This document shows positions 43,175-49,842 of a stretch of 49,842 nucleotides of DNA, piece by piece. Location: assembly GCA_013360465.1 (NCBI GenBank), contig JABWBO010000021.1, forward strand, positions 1 to 49,842. Direction: 5' to 3'. Position numbers and translations under genes: made by a program. A model generated the notes under the pieces. That model ran no database searches. It saw only the letters and a program-made list of their open reading frames with translations, and had not been told where the DNA came from. The first letter of the stretch is position 1, and each line of letters starts with the position of its first letter. This DNA comes from Anaerolineae bacterium. Its GTDB lineage: Bacteria; Chloroflexota; Anaerolineae; Aggregatilineales; Phototrophicaceae.

Positions 43175-43867
43175 TCACCACTCAATCACGCCGGTGGCGG
43201 CGGCGAAGTTGCGGATGAACCGACTGCCATCGGGATACTGGGGCGTGTAGGCTTCAGGGTGTCCCTGAATGCCGAACACCGGGATATCCGTATGCTGCAT
43301 GACCTGGATACGACACCAGTGGGTCGAAGCCAGCAGACGAAACCGGTCGGGCAGCGATTTAAGTTCCCAGTAGTGACTTTCCATCACCACCGGACCGGTA
43401 TCCGGGAATCCGGCGAAGAGGGGATGTCCGGGCGCCTGAATTTGCAGCGGCAGATACCCTCTCTCCTTGCGCATTCCGGGATGGTAATCGGGCATCAGGT
43501 CGTTCTCGCCGGTTTCCAGCGGACCCAGGGCATCCGCCGGGGCGCCGAAGGTCATGCCGATAAGCTGGTGACCGCCGCAGAAGCCGAGTACCGGGTATTC
43601 GCCGCTGGTGATGGCGGCTTGCAGCGGCTTGAAGTTGTCCCAGTCATATTCTGCCCAGTCAGGCGTGTTGCCGCTGATGAAAAAGGCTTTGACGCCCTTG
43701 GCGCGCAGCCAGTCCAGGCTGAAGTTGCGGTAATGGACCGGCAGGCAGGGGACGCCGACGGCGCTCTGAATGTTCTGGGCGCGTTCCAGGAATTCCTTGT
43801 TGTGCGGCGGACCCTGTACCGGGTGCTGCGTGATCTTCTCGTGCTGGATGTCTACGAAGGCTAACAT
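43175..43867 (-). CDS. Class I glutamine amidotransferase-like protein
   Basis: The 230-residue protein is a stand-alone class I glutamine amidotransferase domain. The nucleophile elbow is VLGFCGGHQLIG, and the His-Glu part of the triad is in FGIQGHPEAYT. FFISGNTPDW earlier supplies the usual loop. No synthase partner is adjacent, so it may be a hydrolase of gamma-glutamyl or similar amides rather than an ammonia donor. The ATG at 43867 has GGAG six bases before it. It follows the fused ATPase gene by 17 bases and precedes iclR by 12. Its role in the pathway is open. Confidence 0.75.
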   Translation of the reverse strand: MLAFVDIQHEKITQHPVQGPPHNKEFLERAQNIQSAVGVPCLPVHYRNFSLDWLRAKGVKAFFISGNTPDWAEYDWDNFKPLQAAITSGEYPVLGFCGGHQLIGMTFGAPADALGPLETGENDLMPDYHPGMRKERGYLPLQIQAPGHPLFAGFPDTGPVVMESHYWELKSLPDRFRLLASTHWCRIQVMQHTDIPVFGIQGHPEAYTPQYPDGSRFIRNFAAATGVIEW

Positions 43868-43884
43868 GATTGCTCCAGGTGGCT

Positions 43885-45939
43885 TCACTGCGTATGCTGA
43901 GCTTCAGTCTGCGTCTGAAGAGCGCGTAATTCTGACAATGGAATATGACAGTAGATGATGTGGTCATCGCCCACGTCCTGCCCAAGCGGTTCCTGCTGCT
44001 CGCAGACAGAGCCGATCTTGCGCGGGCAGCGGGTATGGAACCGGCAGCCGCTCGGCGGGTTGGCAGGGCTGGGCACTGAGCCTTCCAGGCGGATAGCGTG
44101 GGGCTGTGCCCCGGCGTGGATCGCCGGAATAGCCGATACCAGCGCCTCGGTATAGGGGTGATAGGGCGGCTGGAAGATCGCTTCTGCCGGACCGATCTCG
44201 CAGATCTTGCCCAGATAGATAACGGCGACTTCATCCGACAGGTAGCGCACGACATTCAGATCGTGAGCGATAAACATGAGGGCAACGCGCCGTTCGCGCT
44301 GGAGCTGCTGCAGGAGATTGAGTACAGCGGCTTGAACCGAGACATCCAGCGAGGAGATCGGCTCATCGCACAGGATAAGCTGCGGCTCGCCGGCGAAGGC
44401 GCGGGCGATAGCGACGCGCTGCTTCTCACCGCCGCTGAGCTGCCTGGGGCGGCGGTCGAGATAGGTTTCGTCCAGGTTGACGGCTTTCAGCAGACCGATG
44501 ATATGGGCGCGTTCGTGTCCGCGCGGCACGATGTTAAAACAGCGCAGCGGTCGACGCAGGGTTTTCTCCACCGTGTGACGCGGATTCAGGGATGAGTCCG
44601 AATTCTGGAATACCATCTGCATCTGGCGCAGGGCGGCACGGCTGCGGCGGGCGATTGGGCGGGTGAAGTCGCTGTCGCCGAAATCAATGCGCCCGGATGT
44701 GACCGGCTTGAGTCCGGCTACAGCCCCGGCGATGGTACTCTTGCCACAGCCGCTTTCGCCGACGATGCCCAGCGTACGCTGCGGTTCCAGGCTGAAGCTC
44801 ACGTCGTCGATGACCCGGATGCGGCGGCTGCGCGCCAGTCCCAGCAGTCCCATCAACTGAGTGAAATACACCTTGAGGTTGCTCACAGTCAGCAGGGCTT
44901 GGCGATTGGATGTGCCCGACTTTGCCGGAGTGCTTGGCGGCTGTGGGACCGGCGCCGCAGCCGGCTGTTCGATCACTGTGCGCCAGCGGAAACAGCGGGC
45001 GGCGTGACCGGCAGCGACTGATTCAAGCTGTGGCGCGCCCTGGGTGCAGCCCGGTTCGGCGAATGCGCAGCGCGCCGCAAACGTGCAGCCGCGCGGCAGC
45101 GCCGTCAGCGGGGGAACTCGCCCCGGAATCGAGTACAGCGCGCCGCTGGTATGACGGCTGACCGCCTGCGGCACGCAGCGCAGCAGTCCGGTGGTATAGG
45201 GGTGATGAGGGCGGTCGAAGAGCTGGCGCACCGGGGCTTCTTCAATCAACTCGCCGGCATACATCACGCCGACGCGGTCGCAGATGCGGGCGATGACGCC
45301 CAGGTTGTGGCTGATGAACAGTATCGCCATTTTGAATTCGCGGCGCAGGTCGTTGAGCAGGTCGAGTACGCCGGCTTCGATGGTCACATCCAGACCGGTT
45401 GTCGGCTCATCCATGACCACCAAGTCTGGGCGCAGGAGCAGCGCCATAGCGATGACCACCCGCTGCTGCATCCCGCCGCTGAGTTGGTGCGGATAGCGCT
45501 GGAGTACATAAGCCGGATCGGGCATTCGCACCTGTTCGAGCATCTCGATCACGCGGCGGCGTGCATCTTCGCCGGTTGCGCCCTCATGGGCGGTGATGAC
45601 TTCCACAAGCTGCTTCTCGATGGTCAGTACAGGATTGAGCGACGACTGGGGGTCCTGATAGACCATCGCAATCCGGTTGCCGCGCAGCTGTCCGAGGACC
45701 GCCGGCGGGGCAGTAGCGATGTCGGCGTCCTGGAACAGGATTTGACCGTCGAGCCGCGTCCGGCGAGGCAGGTAGCGCATGATTGCCAGGGCTACGGTGG
45801 ATTTGCCGCAGCCGGATTCGCCGACCAGCCCATAGGTTTCACTGGGTTGAATGGTCAGCGACAGGTCGCGCACAGCCTGGGCGATGCCTCGCGAACTAAC
45901 ATAACTGACGTTGAGGTGTCGAATGTCGAGGACGGTCAT
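43885..45939 (-). CDS. ABC importer system 3, fused double ATPase (DppD-DppF type)
   Basis: The 684-residue protein joins both nucleotide-binding subunits in one chain. Half 1 (about 1-325) has [10 protein letters not shown]-like [31 protein letters not shown] and the C-terminal cysteines [16 protein letters not shown] Pro- and Ala-rich linker (about 326-350) follows. Half 2 has [43 protein letters not shown] and [16 protein letters not shown]. Both Walker motifs appear intact, so both sites should hydrolyse ATP. Fusions of this type are known (GsiA-like), but systems 1 and 2 here use separate genes. It is four bases after the permease gene. Confidence 0.9.
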   Translation of the reverse strand: MTVLDIRHLNVSYVSSRGIAQAVRDLSLTIQPSETYGLVGESGCGKSTVALAIMRYLPRRTRLDGQILFQDADIATAPPAVLGQLRGNRIAMVYQDPQSSLNPVLTIEKQLVEVITAHEGATGEDARRRVIEMLEQVRMPDPAYVLQRYPHQLSGGMQQRVVIAMALLLRPDLVVMDEPTTGLDVTIEAGVLDLLNDLRREFKMAILFISHNLGVIARICDRVGVMYAGELIEEAPVRQLFDRPHHPYTTGLLRCVPQAVSRHTSGALYSIPGRVPPLTALPRGCTFAARCAFAEPGCTQGAPQLESVAAGHAARCFRWRTVIEQPAAAPVPQPPSTPAKSGTSNRQALLTVSNLKVYFTQLMGLLGLARSRRIRVIDDVSFSLEPQRTLGIVGESGCGKSTIAGAVAGLKPVTSGRIDFGDSDFTRPIARRSRAALRQMQMVFQNSDSSLNPRHTVEKTLRRPLRCFNIVPRGHERAHIIGLLKAVNLDETYLDRRPRQLSGGEKQRVAIARAFAGEPQLILCDEPISSLDVSVQAAVLNLLQQLQRERRVALMFIAHDLNVVRYLSDEVAVIYLGKICEIGPAEAIFQPPYHPYTEALVSAIPAIHAGAQPHAIRLEGSVPSPANPPSGCRFHTRCPRKIGSVCEQQEPLGQDVGDDHIIYCHIPLSELRALQTQTEAQHTQ

Positions 45940-45943
45940 GGTC

Positions 45944-46825
45944 CTAGTCCGCCTTCACCGCTTCACTCAGACCATCAGCCAGCAGGTTGAACGACACGAC
46001 CAGCGAGGCGATGGCGAGCGCAGGGAAAAGCGGCGCGCTGGGGGTGATGATCAGCGCGTTGCGCGCCTGGCTCACCATCTGCCCCCAGTCGGGATTGGGC
46101 GGCGGCACACCCAGACCCAGAAAACCGAGCGCCCCCATCGAAAAGCAGGCATAACCAATGCGCACCAGACCATCCACCAGGATCGGTCCCAGGGCATTGG
46201 GCAGAATCTCCTGGAACAGAATGTAGGCGGTGGACTCGCCGCGCATCCGGGCGGCAGCCACGAATTCGCGGTTGCGCAAATCCAACACCAAGCCGCGCAC
46301 CAAGCGGGACACCGCCGGAGTCGCGCCAATGCCCAGCGCCAGGACGACGTTCATCGCTGAGGCGCCTATAGCGACGATGATCATCAAATACAGCATCAAC
46401 ACTGGAAAAGCCATCATCACGTCCATGACGCGCATGACGATCTCATCCACCCACCCCCCTCGATAGCCGGACAGCAGCCCGATGGTCGTGCCCAGGAGGA
46501 TTGCCAGGGCGACGGACAGCGTGGGCAGGATGACCATCTGGCGGGTTCCAACCAGCAGCCGCGAGAAAATATCGCGACCCAGCTGGTCGGTGCCCATAAG
46601 GTGTTCGGCGGAGGGCGGCTTCCAGACGGCGCCGGCGGTGATCTCGTTGATGCCGTAAGGGGCGATGGCTGGACCGAGAATCGCCAGGACGATCCACATC
46701 GCCAGAATCAGCGCCCCGACAAGGGCAATGGGATTCTTCGTCAGCAGTCGCAGAATGCGAAGAAAGCGGGCGGCTGGCGATGGGCTGCTCACGGCAAGGC
46801 GGGGTTGGTCGAGCGGCGTTTCCAT
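45944..46825 (-). CDS. ABC importer system 3, permease C (DppC-like)
   Basis: The 293-residue permease is an ordinary DppC type. The stretch between the first helix (ALILAMWIVLAILGPAIAPY) and LMGTDQLGRDIFSR is only about 20 residues. Six helices and the coupling motif AARMRGESTAYILFQEI are visible. AAGG lies eight bases before the ATG. The short loop sets it apart from the permeases of systems 1 and 2, consistent with a different kind of substrate. Confidence 0.9.
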   Translation of the reverse strand: METPLDQPRLAVSSPSPAARFLRILRLLTKNPIALVGALILAMWIVLAILGPAIAPYGINEITAGAVWKPPSAEHLMGTDQLGRDIFSRLLVGTRQMVILPTLSVALAILLGTTIGLLSGYRGGWVDEIVMRVMDVMMAFPVLMLYLMIIVAIGASAMNVVLALGIGATPAVSRLVRGLVLDLRNREFVAAARMRGESTAYILFQEILPNALGPILVDGLVRIGYACFSMGALGFLGLGVPPPNPDWGQMVSQARNALIITPSAPLFPALAIASLVVSFNLLADGLSEAVKAD

Positions 46826-46835
46826 AAGGGCAGCC

Positions 46836-47783
46836 TTAACCGAAGCGGATACGTGGATTGAGCAGCGCGTAGATCACATCGGCGAGTCCCTGGGACAGCA
46901 CCACCAGCGTGATGGCAATCATGGCAGATGCCTGGATCATGGGCAGATCGTTCCTCAGCGCAGCGTCGGCGAACAGACTGCCGATGCCCGGATAGTTGAA
47001 CAGGCGCTCGATCACAATCAGCCCCCCCACCAGCCAAGCCAGTTGGGTGGTGACGACCGCAACCGGGGCGATCAGCGCGTTGCGCAGCGCGTGGCGAAGA
47101 ATCACCGTGCGCTGCGGCAGCCCTTTGAGAATCGCCGTGCGGATATAAGGCGAGTCCATCACTTCGATCATGCTGACACGGGTGACACGGGCGATATAAC
47201 CGATCAGCACGACGGAGGCGGTGATCGCGGGCAGCACCAGCTTCTGCCAGTGTTCCATCAGGTTAACCGTGTCGCCGCGCAGGCTGCTGTCACCGGGCAG
47301 GATGCGCAGCCCCCAGGAGAACAGCACGATGAGGACGAGACCAACGACAAAGTCGGGAATTGAGATCGAAATCAGGCTGCCGATGGAGATCACCCGGTCG
47401 GGCCAGCGGCTTTCATTGAGTCCGGCGATAATGCCTAGCAGCAGCGAAACCGGGACGATGATAGCTGCCGCCATCATCGCCAGCGTGAGCGAATTGGTGA
47501 AGCGGCGCTGAACCAGCGGCAGCACCTCCACGCCCATGCGATACGATTCGCCCCAGTCGCCCTGGATGAAACGGCTAATCCATGCCACGTAGCGTTCGGG
47601 CAGCGGCTTGTTGAGTCCAAGCTGTTCGGTCAGGGCGGCACGGGCTTCGGGCGTAGATTCGCGCCCCAGGATCATCAATGCCGGTTCAATCGGCATCACA
47701 TCGGATAGGATGAAGATCAGGATGGATAACACCAGCATGGTGATCAGCAGTGTCCCAAGCCGGCGCAGGATGAAACGCAGCAT
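46836..47783 (-). CDS. ABC importer system 3, permease B (DppB-like)
   Basis: The 315-residue permease starts MLRFILRRLGTLLITMLVLS and shows the family layout: ESYRMGVEVLPLV in the first loop, six helices and the motif RTAILKGLPQRTVILRHA in the coupling loop. The ATG at 47783 has AGGAAA six bases upstream and is preferred over an earlier start at 47822, which would add 13 residues with no counterpart in the family. A hairpin lies between it and the binding-protein gene. Confidence 0.9.
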   Translation of the reverse strand: MLRFILRRLGTLLITMLVLSILIFILSDVMPIEPALMILGRESTPEARAALTEQLGLNKPLPERYVAWISRFIQGDWGESYRMGVEVLPLVQRRFTNSLTLAMMAAAIIVPVSLLLGIIAGLNESRWPDRVISIGSLISISIPDFVVGLVLIVLFSWGLRILPGDSSLRGDTVNLMEHWQKLVLPAITASVVLIGYIARVTRVSMIEVMDSPYIRTAILKGLPQRTVILRHALRNALIAPVAVVTTQLAWLVGGLIVIERLFNYPGIGSLFADAALRNDLPMIQASAMIAITLVVLSQGLADVIYALLNPRIRFG

Positions 47784-47804
47784 ATTATTTCCTGTTGGGT
47801 TAGA

Positions 47805-47832
47805 GTGAGCGGCGACCACCATCGCCGCTCAC
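47805..47832 (-). promoter_or_regulatory. Intercistronic hairpin after the binding-protein gene (system 3)
   Basis: GTGAGCGGCGA (47805-47815) and its exact complement (47822-47832) form an 11-bp stem with a 6-base loop in the spacer between the binding-protein and DppB-like genes. There is no T-tract. It has the same position as the hairpins at 10878 and 33771 but an unrelated sequence. Confidence 0.6.
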
Positions 47833-47855
47833 CAAAACCTGCGGAATGGCAGAAA

Positions 47856-49520
47856 TCAGGCTTCCAGCCAGGCGTCACCCATCCAGACGAAGGACTGCGG
47901 ATGCAGCCGATAATGGAGTTTTTCGCTCATGGCGGCGGCATCCTGGCGGAACGCCGGGATCATGACCGGACCCTCATTGCGCAGAAGGTCGGTCATTTGT
48001 TTGAGCTGACCGGCGCGTTTTTCCTGGTCAAGTTCCTGGTCGAACTGCGTGAGCAGGTTGTCAAACTCCTCGTTCGACCAGTGGGTTTCGTTCCAGACGG
48101 CGCCGCTGCGGTAGGCAAGGTTGAACATCTCACTGGCGGTATTCTTCTGCGACCAGTTTGAAGCGCCCAGATGGAACGGTCCCCAGTCAGCCAGCCATTT
48201 GCCCCAGTAATCGGGGTCGGGCTGGAGCGTCACGCGGATACCGGCTGGCTCAAGCTGCGATGCCATGAACACGGCAAACGGTTCGGTGTAGCCGCCGTCG
48301 GACTGCGGGTCAATGTAGAGCAGAGTCAGGTCGAAGCCATCCGCGAAGCCGGCTTCGGACAGGAGCTGGCGCGCCTGTTCGTAGTTCTGCTGACGCGGCG
48401 ACTGATCGGCAGGGGACAGCGGATACATGCCGGGCGCAATTGGATGATCGTCCGCCGGGATGCCCAGACCCAGGAAGCGCGTATCGATATACGTCTGGCG
48501 GTCGAAGCACAGCTTAAAGGCTTCGCGGATACGCGGATCCGTCCAGGGTTCCTCGTTGTATTTCATCACGGCGATGTCGAGGTTGCCGGTCTGAACCGGG
48601 ACATAGGAGACACCGGATAGTGCCGAGTACTGCTCGCGCAGTTCCGCCGAGGCGTTGGAAAGCTGGATGGAGCCTTCAGCCATCGCGTTCAGGCGCGCCA
48701 GATCATCCTGGTAGCTGACGAACTCGACCGCATCGAGATAGGGCAGAGCCTGTCCGTCGGCGCCCAGACCCCAGTAGTCGTCGCGACGTTCGAAACGAAT
48801 GCGCTCGTCCGGCACAAAATCGGTGATTGTAAACGGTCCGGTGCCCCAGGGGTTGGCGAAGAAGTCACCCGGCCAATCCGCCGGCAGGATGGCAGCCACA
48901 TACAGGAACAGCGTGTAAACGAAGTCGGCGGCGACGCGGTTGGTGAAGATGTTGACGGTATAGTCATCCACCTTCTCGGCGCCGGTCACATACGATGCCG
49001 CGCCGGCGAATGCCGACGAGGTATCGGGATTCACCAGCCGGTTGATGGTGAAAACGACATCATCGGCGTTGAAGGTTTTACCGTGATTGAACTTGACGCC
49101 CTGGCGCAGCGTGAATGTCCACGTGAGACCGTCTTCGGAGGGAGTCCAGCTTTCAGCCAGCGAGGGGCGCAGCACCAGGTCGGCATCGAGCGTGACCAGA
49201 TAATCGCACACCTGGCGCACATTGTTGGAGGCGAACACGCTGTCCAGGCGGGCGGGGTCATCGAAACGGCTGGTGCTGAAGTAGGCGCCGCTGAAGATAG
49301 TGCCCCCGCGCACGGGGGTCATCCCCTGGGCGGCGCGGGCGCTGCGCACCTGGAGCTGCTCAAAGGGCGATAGAAGGTTGACGCCAACAGCACCAGCGCC
49401 GAGCGCTGCCGAGAAACGCAAAAACTCGCGTCGCGACAGGCGTCCCTGTGTGTACTGGGAGTGGGCTTCCTTCACACGGTCATTACGGGCACGGATCGAA
49501 CGGCGTAAATCGAATTTCAT
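47856..49520 (-). CDS. ABC importer system 3, Tat-exported solute-binding protein (SBP_bac_5)
   Basis: The 554-residue receptor has a charged N-terminal stretch and a twin-arginine signal (LSRREFLRFSAALGAGAVGV). The mature part is family 5 (LTWTFTLRQGVKFNHGKTF, then ADDVVFTINRL, and FKLCFDRQTYID). It lacks the PMLAxxVAxGxLPPVxERL leader of the other two receptors and is shorter, so it is a distinct lineage. An AGGAGAAG ribosome site precedes the ATG at 49520, and the upstream extension of the frame was rejected. It is the first gene of the system 3 unit, read from a strong promoter. Confidence 0.9.
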   Translation of the reverse strand: MKFDLRRSIRARNDRVKEAHSQYTQGRLSRREFLRFSAALGAGAVGVNLLSPFEQLQVRSARAAQGMTPVRGGTIFSGAYFSTSRFDDPARLDSVFASNNVRQVCDYLVTLDADLVLRPSLAESWTPSEDGLTWTFTLRQGVKFNHGKTFNADDVVFTINRLVNPDTSSAFAGAASYVTGAEKVDDYTVNIFTNRVAADFVYTLFLYVAAILPADWPGDFFANPWGTGPFTITDFVPDERIRFERRDDYWGLGADGQALPYLDAVEFVSYQDDLARLNAMAEGSIQLSNASAELREQYSALSGVSYVPVQTGNLDIAVMKYNEEPWTDPRIREAFKLCFDRQTYIDTRFLGLGIPADDHPIAPGMYPLSPADQSPRQQNYEQARQLLSEAGFADGFDLTLLYIDPQSDGGYTEPFAVFMASQLEPAGIRVTLQPDPDYWGKWLADWGPFHLGASNWSQKNTASEMFNLAYRSGAVWNETHWSNEEFDNLLTQFDQELDQEKRAGQLKQMTDLLRNEGPVMIPAFRQDAAAMSEKLHYRLHPQSFVWMGDAWLEA

Positions 49521-49575
49521 CTTAGCTTCTCCTAAAAACTGAACTAAACGATACCCAGTGTATCGGAGATTTTTA

Positions 49576-49604
49576 CGTATTGTGCAATTAAATTGCATAA
49601 TACG
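49576..49604 (-). promoter_or_regulatory. Operator O1 of the system 3 operon
   Basis: CGTATTGTGCAATT-A-AATTGCATAATACG is a 29-bp inverted repeat with a single mismatched pair. It covers the -10 box and the expected transcription start of the promoter at 49597-49626. A second copy lies at 49662-49690. The IclR-family protein encoded inside the operon is the most likely ligand. Confidence 0.65.
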
Positions 49605-49626
49605 CAAATTACGATGGGTCTGTCAA
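49597..49626 (-). promoter_or_regulatory. Promoter of the system 3 operon
   Basis: On the minus strand TTGACA (49626-49621), an 18-base spacer and TATTAT (49602-49597) make a near-consensus sigma-70 promoter. The start site should fall near 49590, giving a leader of about 70 bases before the binding-protein ATG. Confidence 0.7.
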
Positions 49627-49661
49627 ATTAGTGTGATAATTCACAAAAATCTTGCTTGTTG

Positions 49662-49690
49662 CGTATTGTGCAATTATCCTGCATAATCCG
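49662..49690 (-). promoter_or_regulatory. Operator O2 of the system 3 operon
   Basis: The left half CGTATTGTGCAATTA is identical to that of O1, and the right half TCCTGCATAATCCG differs at four places. The centres of O1 and O2 are 86 bases apart, close to eight helical turns, which would suit cooperative binding or a small DNA loop. Confidence 0.6.
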
Positions 49691-49767
49691 AATAATGGTG
49701 TGGTTTACGTGTACAAATGCGGATGAGCCTGGCAATCCTGAGTCTGAGAGACTGTTTGCAAACTGCT

Positions 49768-49842
49768 CACCTCACCCCGTTTCGCTGCGCTCAACCGCCC
49801 CTCTCCAATTGGAGAGGGGCAGGAAACCGTCAGGTTTCCGGG
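49768..49842. repeat. Dispersed GC-rich repeat segment, copy 2, with perfect hairpins
   Basis: The window ends in CTCACCTCACCCCG, then CCCCTCTCCAATT and its complement GGAGAGGGG (49798-49819, a perfect 22-bp palindrome), then GGAAACC-GTCA-GGTTTCC (49822-49839). The words CCTCACCCC and GGAGAGGGGCAGG are shared with 37466-37515. It is cut by the window edge. Just before it lie two small palindromes, AGTCT-GAG-AGACT (49741-49753) and GTTTGCAAAC (49754-49763). Confidence 0.5.

Noticed and set aside
49632-49645. TGTGA-TAAT-TCACA resembling a CRP site upstream of the importer 3 promoter
   Set aside because: The arms fit, but the spacer is four bases instead of six, so it is not a standard CRP/FNR site. 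It could still be an activator site of another kind.
1-49842. CRISPR arrays, tRNA and rRNA genes
   Set aside because: I saw no regularly spaced direct repeats, no cloverleaf-like segments with a T-arm and no rRNA-like stretches on either strand.

Overview
The window looks like a chromosomal accessory region of a Chloroflexota-type bacterium. The lineage call is an inference from gene content: large Tat- or Sec-exported family 5 solute-binding proteins with matching permeases, a remnant of an AfsR/NB-ARC-like ATPase, a moderately high GC content and many SD-led, tightly packed genes. Almost everything serves uptake and breakdown of uronic-acid-containing oligosaccharides. No enzyme in the pathway shows a signal peptide, so the design appears to be import first, cut inside. 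No tRNA, rRNA or CRISPR array was seen.

Layout. (1) 1-2400: the tail of an IS630-like transposase, then a four-helix His-rich membrane protein overlapping a pentaheme cytochrome c. (2) 2322-6760, minus strand: two alpha-glucuronidase-type enzymes, GH67 (aguA) then GH115. (3) 6879-18382, plus strand: an oligogalacturonate-lyase-like propeller (PL22), a small unknown protein, a complete oligopeptide-type ABC importer (system 1), a B12-binding-type radical SAM protein and a two-domain HAD-like protein. (4) 18366-22471, minus strand: GntR/FCD regulator, GH106-like rhamnosidase, and an unknown protein coupled to it by a 4-base overlap. (5) 22543-37070, minus strand: LacI regulator, importer system 2, a heparinase II/III-like lyase, a second PL22 lyase, KduI, KduD, a KdgF-like cupin, an SDR-type mannonate oxidoreductase and mannonate dehydratase UxuA. 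(6) 37178-37900: decayed DNA with an ATPase pseudogene and a repeat. (7) 37901-49520, minus strand: importer system 3 (with its two ATPases fused), a class I glutamine amidotransferase, an IclR regulator, an amidohydrolase, a DUF6282-like metallohydrolase, an MmgE/PrpD protein and a GH4 uronidase, apparently one operon. (8) 49521-49842: a strong promoter with two 29-bp operators, then a dispersed repeat.

How it fits together. Systems 1 and 2 probably bring in uronate oligomers. Heparinase-like and PL22 lyases release unsaturated uronate, KdgF linearises it, and KduI and KduD carry it to 2-keto-3-deoxygluconate (KDG). GH67, GH115, GH4 and GH106 would trim glucuronate and rhamnose from mixed oligomers. 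Fructuronate from glucuronate is reduced to mannonate and dehydrated by UxuA, also giving KDG. KDG kinase, KDPG aldolase and uronate isomerase are not here and must be elsewhere. Region 7 has its own importer and regulator, and its substrate is unknown. Likely operators are visible for the GntR (near 8759 and 22479), LacI (near 37091) and IclR (near 49590 and 49676) regulators. In each of the three importer loci a perfect hairpin lies between the binding-protein gene and the first permease gene.
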